The notes: generated from the letters alone by a model not told the origin. DNA of 44,189 nt from JAYWIG01 sp043789035 (GCA_043789035.1 JAYWIG010000198.1:1-44189), one strand, 5' to 3'; counted from the first letter of the stretch, positions 31,168-39,911 are shown. Made by a program: numbers and translations.

Positions 31168-31833
31168 TTATGTGTTTTCTAGCGTTCTACGCACGCCAGC
31201 CTCAACACTATCAACTACTGGCACATTTACAAATGGCTGGACTAATTTGGCATAGCCCGCTAAACCCGCACCTCCCAGAATAATGCTTTTCACTTTTGGC
31301 GATGCTGCCTTCTGGCAGGCCGTAGTTAACACCTCAATAGCCATGGAGGGGTTTGCCAGCAGCTCGACCCCAGTTTGGGACACCGTTTCAATTGAAGTCA
31401 ATTGTGAACCAAGACCATTCCCATAGCCTAGACCATCGGCTAATCGCTGCAACATCGGCTTCCACCGTTCACCACCGGTTACGATGGCGAATGATCCAAG
31501 AGCGGCTGCGTCTTCAAAAGCGGCCTCGGCTAAAGCACGTACGGGCTGAGTGCAAACCTCTCTCATCGCGTACAGGCCAGGGTCGCCAAAACAGGCTAAA
31601 AGAATTCGATCAGGCAACTCATTTTCGAGACATTGCTCTCGGAAGGCTTTCCAGGTTTCTAGGACTGCATGAGTAGCGACCGCGTAGCTTTCTTCAGACG
31701 CGATATAAGGAAAACCGAATTTTGCGGTAACACAAGTAAACGAGACATTCGGTGGCAGAGTTGGCCCGATAAAGCTCTTCAACCGATCAGTCGTAGCTTG
31801 CCCTGTGTTTGGATTAATTACAAGGAGTTTCAT
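31168..31833 (-). CDS. Asp/Glu/hydantoin racemase-family protein
   Basis: A 221-residue protein of the aspartate/glutamate/hydantoin racemase superfamily. It opens LLVINPNTGQATTDRL, the HyuE/allantoin-racemase signature, and keeps the first catalytic cysteine, Cys81, in LLACFGDPGLYA. The second catalytic Cys, normally in a LGCAGM-type motif, is Gly188 here (LGGAGLAG). True two-base racemase activity is thus doubtful; decarboxylase or isomerase relatives use a single Cys. The ATG at 31833 fits the family; an upstream start at 31863 has no support. It is convergent with the ThDP-enzyme gene, 18 bp away. Confidence 0.85.
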   Translation of the reverse strand: MKLLVINPNTGQATTDRLKSFIGPTLPPNVSFTCVTAKFGFPYIASEESYAVATHAVLETWKAFREQCLENELPDRILLACFGDPGLYAMREVCTQPVRALAEAAFEDAAALGSFAIVTGGERWKPMLQRLADGLGYGNGLGSQLTSIETVSQTGVELLANPSMAIEVLTTACQKAASPKVKSIILGGAGLAGYAKLVQPFVNVPVVDSVEAGVRRTLENT

Positions 31834-31976
31834 CTCGGTGACTTTAACATACGTGTTGTGCAAGCGATGCGAACATAGCCCTTTGTACGGGCCTCTTCTG
31901 TTAGCGATATTTTGTAGTACGCCAACGCACCGCAGTAGCGCAAGGTGTCGGCATTTTTATTGAAAGAGGGTAAATC

Positions 31977-32873
31977 ATGTCTCAAAAAACATCCGGTCCA
32001 GCCTTCGCCAAAGAGTTGTTGGCGCTAGGTAGTGTTTTAGGTAAGCCCGTGTTAGATGCGACGATGCAAATGTATCTACGTCAGCATCAGTCACTTCCTG
32101 CTTCGACCTCGAAGGTCATCAAAGATCTGCACTATGGGCAAGATGCAAGGCAGACACTAGATGTTCATCTACCGCACACAACCGTCGCGAAGGCTGCCAT
32201 GCCGTCAGTTATCCATTTTCACGGTGGTAGTTTCATTGGCGGCAATAAAAATGTAGGGGGCGACTTCATTTACGGCAATGTTGCAAACTTCTTCGCAGAA
32301 AAGGGCCTAATCGGCATCAACGCCACTTACAGAACAGCACCGAATACAATTTGGCCTGCAGCGTCGCAAGATGTTGCGGCTGCTTTGAAATGGGCAATCG
32401 ACCATGTTGCTGAGTATGGCGGCGATCCTCGCAAAATATTTATCATCGGCCAGTCGGCGGGCGCAGCTCATGTAGCCAACTATGCTTTTAGAAAAGAAAT
32501 GCATCTGCCACTTGGAGCGGGCTTTTGTGGGGTAGTTCTTCTTGCCGGCACCTATTCAGTGATTCAAGGCAACATATCCGACAATGCATCGCAGTACTAC
32601 GGAAAAGATGAAACTCAGTACCCGAAAATGCACCTTTTCAACAATATCACTGCAACCGATTTCCCGGTCTATATAGGCTATGCGGAATTTGATCCACCAG
32701 CATTCAAAGCCAATAGTCAAGAGCTCTGTGCCCAGCTAATTCGACAAGGAGCTAAAGCACCAAGCACGAAGCTCTATGAAGGGCACAATCACTTCTCAGC
32801 GACCTACTCGTTTAGAACCAATGACGTTACGGTATCTAACGACATTTTAAATTTTTGTTTGGAGAATCAGTAA
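31977..32873 (+). CDS. Alpha/beta hydrolase (esterase/lipase, BD-FAE or kynurenine formamidase-like)
   Basis: A 298-residue alpha/beta hydrolase. The oxyanion-hole motif HFHGGSFIGG (from residue 80) and the nucleophile elbow IIGQSAGAAH with Ser160 are present; the acid is probably in YAEFDPP and the base His in EGHNHFSATY. The HGG motif places it in the hormone-sensitive-lipase/BD-FAE/arylformamidase part of the fold. No signal peptide is seen, so it is cytoplasmic. AGAGG lies 7 bp before the ATG. It stands alone on the plus strand; the substrate is unknown. Confidence 0.88.
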   Translation: MSQKTSGPAFAKELLALGSVLGKPVLDATMQMYLRQHQSLPASTSKVIKDLHYGQDARQTLDVHLPHTTVAKAAMPSVIHFHGGSFIGGNKNVGGDFIYGNVANFFAEKGLIGINATYRTAPNTIWPAASQDVAAALKWAIDHVAEYGGDPRKIFIIGQSAGAAHVANYAFRKEMHLPLGAGFCGVVLLAGTYSVIQGNISDNASQYYGKDETQYPKMHLFNNITATDFPVYIGYAEFDPPAFKANSQELCAQLIRQGAKAPSTKLYEGHNHFSATYSFRTNDVTVSNDILNFCLENQ

Positions 32874-32938
32874 ATCATGGCAACCTTAGCCGCTGAAAGA
32901 ATCATTTCTAATTCTTCTGCACAATCGCTGTTCTAAAA

Positions 32939-33147
32939 CTACAAAACCTTCTCCATAAACACACTATTCGGGTTATCCCAATAGCCTTCAAACGGCCCGC
33001 AATAGGCAAAGCCAAAACTAAGATACATGGTTCGAGTAGGAGCAAACGCATGCTGCAAGCGGGTGACGATGCGCGCATGCCAGCCAAATGTTCTTCTAGC
33101 AAGAGAGCAATTTCTGGCCCTCTTAAATCATCGATCTTGATTTGCAT
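32939..33147 (-). pseudogene. Decayed GNAT N-acetyltransferase (middle deleted, frameshifted)
   Basis: The minus strand starts with an intact GNAT N-terminus (MQIKIDDLRGPEIALLLEEH, then LAGMRASSP) and ends, in a different frame, with a typical GNAT C-terminus (YLSFGFAYCGPFEGYW, then DNPNSVFMEKVL and a stop at 32939-32941). The two parts total about 70 codons, whereas the family has about 150-160, so roughly 80-90 codons including the acetyl-CoA site are missing. The 209-bp length is not a multiple of three, so the deletion is out of frame. It lies 17 bp after glpK on the same strand and was probably once its operon neighbour. The product cannot be active. Confidence 0.85.
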
Positions 33148-33164
33148 ACATCAAAGCTTTCGCA

Positions 33165-34649
33165 TTACAGCTTGCTAATAGCACCCTTCCAGTTTGCCAT
33201 CCTAGCCTCACGTTCATCGGCAGAAATCATCGGTTTGAAAATCCGATCAACCTGCCATTGAGCAGAAAGCTCGTTAGTACTTTTCCAAACGCCGACTGTT
33301 AAACCTGCAAGGTAAGCAGCCCCTAATGCGGTAGTCTCCAACACCTGAGGCCGCATAACAGTCACGCCACTAAAATCGGCTTGCATTTGCATTAATAAAT
33401 TGTTACCGGCTGCGCCACCATCAACTCGCAATTTCTTCACAGACCCATTCATCGCTTGCAACAATTCTGTCGATTGGAAGGCAATCGCTTCCAAAGCTGC
33501 TCGCGCAATATGTGCCGATGTTGTACCGCGCGACAGACCAAACATAGCACCGCGCGCGTTCGGATTCCAGTACGGGGCGCCAAGGCCTGCAAAAGTTGGC
33601 AAAAAAGTTACGCCGTTCGTATCAGGCACCGAAGCAGCGAGCGCTTCAATCTCAGATGATGACTTAATCACTCCCAAGCCATCACGCAACCATTGCACCA
33701 CTGCACCGCCGATAAAGACACTACCTTCCACTGCATATTGCGGCGCGTCAACTTCGAGTTGACACGCAGCAGTGAGTAACAAACCCTTAGGCGCCTCTGA
33801 AACGTCCGAACCACGATGCGACAGCATAAAGCAACCAGTACCGTAGGTATTTTTAGCCATTCCTGCACTTAAGCAAGCCTGCCCAAATAGCGCGGATTGC
33901 TGATCGCCCGCCATGGCTGCAATGGCAACTTTATGCGAGCCATCTTCCCCCAACTTCGACGTATGCCCCACAAGTTCGCCGGACTTCACTACCTTGGGCA
34001 GCATTGCCAAGGGAACTCCGATAACTGCGCACAACTCTGGGCTCCAAGCGCCACAATTGATATCAAACAGCATAGTTCGCGACGCATTCGTCACATCGGT
34101 GGCGTGTACCGCACCCACAGATTGTTTGCCACCGGTTAAATTCCACACCAACCAACTATCGACAGTACCAAATGCCAATAGGCCGCGCTCGGCCTTTGCT
34201 CGCGCACCCGGCACTTGGTCCAAAATCCACGCGATTTTAGTGCCCGAAAAATATGAATCAATCACTAAGCCTGTTTGAGAACGAACCAAGCGCTCATAGC
34301 CTTCGCTTTTCAACTGCTCGCAGCGCTCGGCCGTACGCCTATCTTGCCAAACAATCGCTCGGTGAATGGGCAGGCCCGTAGTGACATCCCAAACCACTGT
34401 CGTTTCACGCTGATTGGTGATGCCAATAGCGGCAATATCTTTAGGTGTTAAATTGGCTTTGGCCAACGCCTCTTTAGCCACCTGGAGTTGCGTTGTGTAA
34501 AGCTCCATCGCGTCATGCTCAACCCAACCAGATTGCGGAAAGTGCTGTGCAAACTCGGTTTGAGCCATGGCCACAATGGCACTATCGTCTCGAAAAACTA
34601 TCGCGCGTGAACTCGTTGTACCCTGATCAAAAGCAAGCAAATAGGCCAC
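33165..34649 (-). CDS. glpK: Glycerol kinase
   Basis: A 494-residue FGGY-family kinase of normal length that phosphorylates glycerol to glycerol 3-phosphate. The N-terminal AFDQGTTSSRAIVF, the glycerol-binding Arg-Glu of NQRETTVVWD and VWQDRRTAE, the GTVDSWLVWNLTGG segment and the second FGGY signature region GVTFLPTFAGLGAPYWNP with LRVDGGAAGNNLLMQ are all present. The start is GTG at 34649. No glpF, glpD or glpR is adjacent, so it is an isolated copy; it lies 18 bp after nrdR on the same strand, an unusual neighbour, and may be read from the glyA-nrdR transcript. Confidence 0.97.
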   Translation of the reverse strand: MAYLLAFDQGTTSSRAIVFRDDSAIVAMAQTEFAQHFPQSGWVEHDAMELYTTQLQVAKEALAKANLTPKDIAAIGITNQRETTVVWDVTTGLPIHRAIVWQDRRTAERCEQLKSEGYERLVRSQTGLVIDSYFSGTKIAWILDQVPGARAKAERGLLAFGTVDSWLVWNLTGGKQSVGAVHATDVTNASRTMLFDINCGAWSPELCAVIGVPLAMLPKVVKSGELVGHTSKLGEDGSHKVAIAAMAGDQQSALFGQACLSAGMAKNTYGTGCFMLSHRGSDVSEAPKGLLLTAACQLEVDAPQYAVEGSVFIGGAVVQWLRDGLGVIKSSSEIEALAASVPDTNGVTFLPTFAGLGAPYWNPNARGAMFGLSRGTTSAHIARAALEAIAFQSTELLQAMNGSVKKLRVDGGAAGNNLLMQMQADFSGVTVMRPQVLETTALGAAYLAGLTVGVWKSTNELSAQWQVDRIFKPMISADEREARMANWKGAISKL

Positions 34650-34667
34650 GGAAGACTCTCTGTCAAA

Positions 34668-35180
34668 TTACATTTTTTTTAATTTTGCTGATGGTTTTTT
34701 AGTCGGTACTTTTTTTACCTCAATCACCACTTTTGGTTGCACCTCAAGCACGGCTTCTGCGAACTCATCAACGTCCTCAAAGCTGCGATACACTGAGGCG
34801 AAACGCACATAAGCAATCTTGTCGATTTTCTTCAGTTCGCGCATGACCAATTCACCGATTTTTTCGGAATCGATTTCACGCAAACCGAGTGCAAGTAACT
34901 TCTCTTCGATGCGATGAATCGCACCGTCTACCGCCTCAGCGCTAACCGGTCGCTTACGTACGGCGAGACTTAGCGAAGCACGAAGCTTGCGTCGGTCGAA
35001 TTCCACGCGGGAGCCATTTTTCTTGACAATCGCTGGCATAGTCAACTCCACCCGCTCATAAGTGGTGAAGCGTTTATCGCAATTGGGGCATTTGCGACGG
35101 CGGCGAATACTGCCACCGTCGTCAGACTCGCGGGTTTCCATCACCTGCGTGTCGGCGTGATCACAAAACGGGCATCTCAT
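34668..35180 (-). CDS. nrdR: Transcriptional repressor NrdR
   Basis: A 170-residue repressor of ribonucleotide reductase genes that senses ATP/dATP. The N-terminal zinc ribbon has Cys3, Cys6, Cys31 and Cys34 (MRCPFCDHADTQVMETRESD; KCPNCDKRFTTYE), followed by the ATP-cone (VKKNGSRVEFDRRKLRASL to VRFASVYRSFEDVDEF). A basic, Lys/Pro-rich tail of about 20 residues follows and is longer than in E. coli NrdR. It comes 34 bp after glyA on the same strand, the usual betaproteobacterial pairing. Confidence 0.97.
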   Translation of the reverse strand: MRCPFCDHADTQVMETRESDDGGSIRRRRKCPNCDKRFTTYERVELTMPAIVKKNGSRVEFDRRKLRASLSLAVRKRPVSAEAVDGAIHRIEEKLLALGLREIDSEKIGELVMRELKKIDKIAYVRFASVYRSFEDVDEFAEAVLEVQPKVVIEVKKVPTKKPSAKLKKM

Positions 35181-35214
35181 AACGAAAGGATACCCTTAAT
35201 TGTTTGACAATTGT

Positions 35215-36459
35215 TTAGCGGTAAACCGGAAACTTTGCAGTTAACGCATTAACATGTGCACGCACTTTTTCCACACTTCCAACATCAAAGGGGTTATCGA
35301 GAACATCAGCGATCAAGTTAGCCACCTGCTCCGCTTCCGGCTCTTTAAACCCACGAGTTGTCATGGCTGGCGAACCTAAACGAATACCGCTGGTAACGAA
35401 TGGTTTTTCAGGGTCATGCGGAATGGAATTCTTATTACAAGTAATGTGCGCATCGCCCAACACTCGCTCTGCATCTTTGCCGGTAATCTTTTTAGCGCGT
35501 AAATCCACCAACATCACATGGCTTTCGGTACGACCAGAAACGATACGCAAACCGCGTTTGATCAGCGTTTCTGCCATTACTTTGGCGTTAGTCACTACCT
35601 GCTGCTGATAGACCTTGAACTCTGGTGCCAACGCTTCTTTGAACGCCACCGCTTTAGCAGCGATTACATGCATTAATGGGCCACCTTGTAAGCCTGGGAA
35701 GATGGCGGAGTTAATCGCCTTCTCATGCTCGGCTTTCATCAAAATGATGCCGCCGCGCGGGCCACGCAAACTCTTATGGGTGGTCGATGTAACGATATCG
35801 GCATGCGGCACTGGGTTTGGATATACGCCACCGGCAATCAAGCCCGAGTAATGTGCCATATCCACCATGAAAATCGCTCCAACGTCTTTAGCCACTTTGG
35901 CAAAGCGCTCGAAATCAATCTTTAAACTGTAAGCAGATGCGCCGGCAATAATAATGCGCGGCTTGCTTTCATGAGCGAGCTTTTCCATTGCATCGTAATC
36001 AATCGCTTCATCGGCATTCAAACCATACGATGCAACGTTAAACCATTTGCCTGACATATTCACAGGTGAGCCATGCGTTAAATGGCCACCCATCGCTAAA
36101 GACATTCCCAGCAATGTGTCACCAGGCTTAGCCAGTGCTAACAGTACCGCTTGGTTTGCCTGCGAACCTGAATTAGCCTGAACGTTAGCGGCATCTGCAC
36201 CATAAAGCTGCTTAACGCGATCAATGGCGAGTTGCTCGGCAATGTCAACAAATTCGCAGCCACCGTAGTAGCGCTTGCCAGGATAGCCCTCAGCATATTT
36301 GTTTGTCATCTGCCCGCCTTGGGCCTGCATAACCGCAGGGCTGGCGTAGTTTTCCGAGGCGATTAACTCGATGTGTTCCTCTTGCCGCTTGTCTTCAAGC
36401 TGCATGGCATTCCATAAGTCAGGGTCAGTTTGGGCAATTCCAATATTGCGATCGAACAT
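35215..36459 (-). CDS. glyA: Serine hydroxymethyltransferase
   Basis: A 414-residue PLP enzyme that converts serine plus tetrahydrofolate to glycine plus 5,10-methylene-THF, the main source of one-carbon units. The PLP lysine is Lys229 in VTSTTHKSLRGPRGG, the same number as in E. coli GlyA. Other motifs: HIELIASENYASPAV, YAEGYPGKRYYGGCEFVD and NKNSIPHDPEKPFVTSGIR. AGGA lies 8 bp before the ATG. The 220-bp region upstream contains several hairpins that could form a structured leader. nrdR follows. Confidence 0.98.
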   Translation of the reverse strand: MFDRNIGIAQTDPDLWNAMQLEDKRQEEHIELIASENYASPAVMQAQGGQMTNKYAEGYPGKRYYGGCEFVDIAEQLAIDRVKQLYGADAANVQANSGSQANQAVLLALAKPGDTLLGMSLAMGGHLTHGSPVNMSGKWFNVASYGLNADEAIDYDAMEKLAHESKPRIIIAGASAYSLKIDFERFAKVAKDVGAIFMVDMAHYSGLIAGGVYPNPVPHADIVTSTTHKSLRGPRGGIILMKAEHEKAINSAIFPGLQGGPLMHVIAAKAVAFKEALAPEFKVYQQQVVTNAKVMAETLIKRGLRIVSGRTESHVMLVDLRAKKITGKDAERVLGDAHITCNKNSIPHDPEKPFVTSGIRLGSPAMTTRGFKEPEAEQVANLIADVLDNPFDVGSVEKVRAHVNALTAKFPVYR

Positions 36460-36547
36460 GTGTAAATCCTATTTTTTTGCGCGTGAACGGACATAGTAAA
36501 TGGCAGCACCTGGCGTTGCATTTCACTACCCTAGCGCCCAGACGAAC

Positions 36548-36639
36548 GGCTTACTTAAAAGCCCGCAATGCTGGTGAAAGTACCATTGCGAACCTCAAGC
36601 GCTGCGCTTCACGGTGTTTTTTCACCTTAGAACCAGTTC
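36548..36639 (-). promoter_or_regulatory. Hairpin-rich leader upstream of glyA (candidate structured RNA)
   Basis: Five inverted repeats occur in 92 bp between the phosphatase gene and glyA: GGCTT/AAGCC (36548-36563); CGCAAT/ATTGCG with an inner GGT/ACC (36564-36590); AAGCG-CTG-CGCTT (36597-36609); GGTG/CACC around six T (36613-36626); and GAAC/GTTC (36630-36639). They would lie in the 5' untranslated RNA of glyA. No match to glycine, SAM, SAH or THF riboswitch cores was recognised. Function is unproven. Confidence 0.35.
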
Positions 36640-36679
36640 ATAAAGTAACCGATTCCCTATCGCCAGTAACGCAGCACCT

Positions 36680-37309
36680 TTATTGTAGATGATCTACATC
36701 GCCCCAAGCGATTAAGTGAAAGCGTCTGCCATCCCAACCAATACGGTTGATGCTGCAATTATCAAGGGCATGGTCACGCGGCTGTTCCAAAGGTGTTTGA
36801 GTGGCTAAATGGTGAGCCATATTCAAAACACCGCCGTGGGTCACAACAATAACGGCATTCAATGTCCCTGCCGTCTGTGCGATGCTGCGCTTGATGATCG
36901 CAGCTAACGCAAGTTCGACACGCTTGTAAAACCGAGGCAATGTTTCGCCGCCATCGCCACCAAAGTCAAAGGTTAAGTCCCTTGCTTGCCATTTTGCAAA
37001 CTCGGCGGGAAGATCACTCGCGAGCTCGGCATGGGTTTTCCCTTGAAACAACCCAAAGTGCCGCTCCCGCAAGCTAATTTCCGCCAACATCGGCAAACCT
37101 AGATTTTCCGCTATCGGGTACGCTGTCTGCTGCGCTCGAGACAAATCACTTGTATAAATGCTACTCACCGGTTCGCCTGCTAACGCATCAGCCGTCATCG
37201 CAGCTTGTTCATGGCCCAGATCAGAAAGCGGTGTATCGAGCTGACCTTGAAAACGTTTTTCTAAATTCCAAGTGGTAACGCCATGGCGCACTAATATCAG
37301 TTCAAGCAT
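36680..37309 (-). CDS. Histidine phosphatase family protein (phosphoglycerate mutase-like)
   Basis: A 209-residue member of the histidine phosphatase superfamily. The catalytic motif is LVRHGVTTWNLEKRFQGQLD with the phosphorylated His in RHG; also present are SDLSRAQQTAYPIAE, the acid loop LRERHFGLFQG and the second His in VIVVTHGGVLNMAHH. This resembles GpmB, CobC and related broad phosphatases rather than a glycolytic mutase; the substrate is uncertain. The start codon directly abuts the stop of the upstream YbhB-like gene, so the two are co-transcribed. Confidence 0.92.
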   Translation of the reverse strand: MLELILVRHGVTTWNLEKRFQGQLDTPLSDLGHEQAAMTADALAGEPVSSIYTSDLSRAQQTAYPIAENLGLPMLAEISLRERHFGLFQGKTHAELASDLPAEFAKWQARDLTFDFGGDGGETLPRFYKRVELALAAIIKRSIAQTAGTLNAVIVVTHGGVLNMAHHLATQTPLEQPRDHALDNCSINRIGWDGRRFHLIAWGDVDHLQ

Positions 37310-37942
37310 TCATCTCTTTACTAGCCTAGGGTTCAGTGTATAAGTGCCAGTCATACTGGCAGAGGCCAACTTGTGTTGGTTTATCACTTTCATGACCTCT
37401 GGCCCATTGAAGCGCCCCATGATGGGCAAGGTTTCAACGTCCAAAGCGTACACCGTGAAAACATAATGGTGAATGATGCTGTCATTCCATGGAGGACACG
37501 GGCCATCATAGCCATAGTAATCGCCACTCATGTCAGGGTCGGATGCGAACCAATGGGTATAGTCGTTCACGCCTTGCCGAGCGCCATGGGCGGCCGACGG
37601 CCCACGCTTACCCTTGCCAGTCACGTGATTACTAAACTCACCTTCTTTAATCGTATGAATGTCACCCGCAATATCAACCAATATCCAATGATAGAAATCA
37701 ATACGCGGCAAATCGGGTGGCACTTCTCTGCCATCTTGATTGACGTCATCGCCTGCGCTCGGCACATCAGGGTCGTGGCAGATAACTGCAAATGATTTTG
37801 TTCCGATAGGGGCGTTTTCCCAAGATAGCTGTGGGTTTCGGTTATTCGAAAGCGTTACCCGCGACTTTGGATCGATTTTGCCAAAGGCAAAAGCTGCGTC
37901 GATTACGGCTCCATCAACAAACGATGTACTGTTCAGTTTCAT
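37310..37942 (-). CDS. YbhB/YbcL-family (PEBP, Raf kinase inhibitor-like) protein
   Basis: A 210-residue protein of the phosphatidylethanolamine-binding fold. Family marks include NNRNPQLSWENAPIGTKSF, the ligand-pocket motif VICHDPDVPSA, FYHWILVDIAGDIHTI and GYDGPCPPWNDSIIHHYVFTVYAL with the conserved His. It has no signal peptide, as in E. coli YbhB. The function of bacterial PEBP proteins is not settled. It is 12 bp after dtd and immediately upstream of the phosphatase gene on the same strand. Confidence 0.93.
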   Translation of the reverse strand: MKLNSTSFVDGAVIDAAFAFGKIDPKSRVTLSNNRNPQLSWENAPIGTKSFAVICHDPDVPSAGDDVNQDGREVPPDLPRIDFYHWILVDIAGDIHTIKEGEFSNHVTGKGKRGPSAAHGARQGVNDYTHWFASDPDMSGDYYGYDGPCPPWNDSIIHHYVFTVYALDVETLPIMGRFNGPEVMKVINQHKLASASMTGTYTLNPRLVKR

Positions 37943-37954
37943 AAAAACTCCATC

Positions 37955-38452
37955 CTAAACTTTGGTTTGTAGCCAAAAAGTTACCGGGCCATCATTAATC
38001 AAGTGTACTTTCATATCGGTACCAAAGACACCCTTCGAAATGATGATTTCTGCAGGCTTTTGTAAATTTATCGCCTGCACCGCCCATTTTTCTGCCAAAA
38101 CAGCCGCATATGTCACGGCCTGCTCGAATAGTTTTCCAGCAACGTCGGGCGATGCGGCTGGTGTAAAGCTAGGCCTAGTGCCACTATTAGTGTCAGCAGC
38201 AAGAGTGAATTGAGGTACAAGCAAAAGGCCGCCGCCGACATCTTTCAGCGCTAAATTTATCTTTCCGTTTGCGTCCGAAAATACTCGATACGAAAACAGC
38301 TTCTCCAAAAGAAGACGCATGCTGACTTCATTGTCGCCTTTTTCGGCGCATAACAACACTAAAAGCCCTGAGCTGATTGCGCCAACTACAACACTGTCAA
38401 CAACAACCTTAGCTTCAGTCACGCGCTGCAAAAGCGCAATCACCCTACGCAC
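37955..38452 (-). CDS. dtd: D-aminoacyl-tRNA deacylase
   Basis: A 165-residue proofreading enzyme that removes D-amino acids (and glycine from tRNA-Ala) from mischarged tRNAs. The C-terminal NDGPVTFWLQ motif is intact, as are IALLQRVTEAKVVVD and FTLAADTNSGTRPSF. The catalytic SQxxP-type motif reads PQFTL: Pro80 stands where E. coli has Ser77. The GTG start at 38452 has GGAG 7 bp upstream; a second GTG at 38443 would match the E. coli start exactly and is also possible. It follows tyrS by 22 bp, which fits a role in tRNA quality control. Confidence 0.94.
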   Translation of the reverse strand: MRRVIALLQRVTEAKVVVDSVVVGAISSGLLVLLCAEKGDNEVSMRLLLEKLFSYRVFSDANGKINLALKDVGGGLLLVPQFTLAADTNSGTRPSFTPAASPDVAGKLFEQAVTYAAVLAEKWAVQAINLQKPAEIIISKGVFGTDMKVHLINDGPVTFWLQTKV

Positions 38453-38474
38453 CCTAGGCTCCTCAAGCGCGGCT

Positions 38475-39716
38475 TCAACTGATAGTTACCCTTGCAAATT
38501 TGCGTTTACCTACCTGCACTACATAAACCCCAGGACCTACATTTAATGCACGATCCGACACTTTTGCACCATCAACTTTTACGCCACCTTGCTCGATATT
38601 GCGATTCGCCTCGGCTGAAGAAAGTGCCAAGCCCGCTTGTTTCAACAAAGCGGTGATTCCCAAGACGCCGTCGGGGCCAACACTTAAAGCAACGTCGCGA
38701 ATGTCGTCGGGTACCGCGCCCTGTTTAAAGCGAGCATCGAAATCAAGTAACGCCTGTTCTGCGGCGGCTTTGTTATGAAATCGCTCAATAATTTCTTGAG
38801 CCAGCATGACTTTAACGTCCCTTGGGTTTCGACCATCAGCACATTCGGTTTTGAAGGCAGCAATTTGTGCCGTTGTCTTGAACGACAACAGCTCATAGTA
38901 GCGCCACATCAAATCATCGGAAATCGACATGATTTTGCCGAACATTTCATTGGGTACCTCAGTTATACCGATGTAGTTACCCTTTGATTTCGACATCTTT
39001 TCGACGCCGTCTAGCCCTTCAAGCAAGGGCATAGTGAGAATACACTGTGGCTCTTGGCCATATTCACGCTGCAGCTCACGCCCAACTAAAAGATTAAACT
39101 TTTGATCGGTACCGCCCAACTCAAGATCCGATTTCAAAGCGACCGAATCGTAGCCCTGCATCAAAGGATACAAAAACTCATGCACCGATATCGGAATGCC
39201 GCCGCGATAGCGCTTTGTAAAATCGTCTCGCTCAAGCATACGGGCGACTGTCCAACGAGATGCAAGCTGAATCATTCCTCTGGCACCTAGAGGGTCACTC
39301 CATTCCGAGTTGTAGCGAATCTCAGTTTTTGCTGCATCGAGCACCAAACTCGCTTGCGCGAAATAAGTCTTTGCATTGGCTTCGATTTCTTCGCGAGTCA
39401 GCGGTGGCCGGGTCGCATTGCGGCCGCTTGGATCACCAATCGATGCAGTAAAGTCGCCAATTAAGAAAATGACCGTATGCCCTAAGTCTTGCAATTGGCG
39501 CATTTTATTGAGCACAACCGTATGCCCAACATGCAAATCAGGGGCGGTAGGGTCCAGCCCAAGCTTAATTCGAAGCGGGGTCCCAGTTTTTTCGGAACGG
39601 GCTAGCTTTGCCTGCCACTCAGCGGCAACTAACAATTCATCGACGCCACGCAAACTCACGCTCATCGCATGCTTAACCGAATCGCTTATAGGCAAATTCG
39701 CCGCGTTCGAAGCCAT
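38475..39716 (-). CDS. tyrS: Tyrosyl-tRNA synthetase
   Basis: A 413-residue class I aminoacyl-tRNA synthetase. The HIGH-type motif is LDPTAPDLHVGHTVVL, the KMSKS loop is GVEKMSKSKGNYIGI, and the tyrosine-site segment QGYDSVALKSDLELGGTDQKFN is intact. An S4-like RNA-binding domain ends the protein (NIEQGGVKVDGAKVSD). This is the TyrZ-type architecture with HVGH. The ATG at 39716 was chosen; the frame remains open upstream to a TTG at 39815, but that part is not conserved. It is divergent from the M23 peptidase gene, a standard Burkholderiales arrangement. Confidence 0.97.
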   Translation of the reverse strand: MASNAANLPISDSVKHAMSVSLRGVDELLVAAEWQAKLARSEKTGTPLRIKLGLDPTAPDLHVGHTVVLNKMRQLQDLGHTVIFLIGDFTASIGDPSGRNATRPPLTREEIEANAKTYFAQASLVLDAAKTEIRYNSEWSDPLGARGMIQLASRWTVARMLERDDFTKRYRGGIPISVHEFLYPLMQGYDSVALKSDLELGGTDQKFNLLVGRELQREYGQEPQCILTMPLLEGLDGVEKMSKSKGNYIGITEVPNEMFGKIMSISDDLMWRYYELLSFKTTAQIAAFKTECADGRNPRDVKVMLAQEIIERFHNKAAAEQALLDFDARFKQGAVPDDIRDVALSVGPDGVLGITALLKQAGLALSSAEANRNIEQGGVKVDGAKVSDRALNVGPGVYVVQVGKRKFARVTIS

Positions 39717-39911
39717 ATTGCCCGCCGTTTGCTCGGTCTTTTCAGGCCGTTCGCCCGATGTAAAGGTCACACTGTCTGACAAAAGCTTGCCCAATCTTCT
39801 TAATGCTGCATACAATCAAAGGTTCGTGCCCAAAATTTTAGCGGTTATTTGGTTGTTTACCTACCTGCTCGATTTGTGTGTTTATGGCCTTTAGCTTCGG
39901 ATAACGACAAT

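Noticed and set aside
32878..32937. 19-codon plus-strand ORF after the esterase gene (MATLAAERIISNSSAQSLF)
   Set aside because: It is too short, has no clear ribosome site of its own and no recognisable family.
39717..39815. 33-residue N-terminal extension of TyrS
   Set aside because: It would need a TTG start, is not conserved, and occupies the divergent promoter region shared with the M23 gene.
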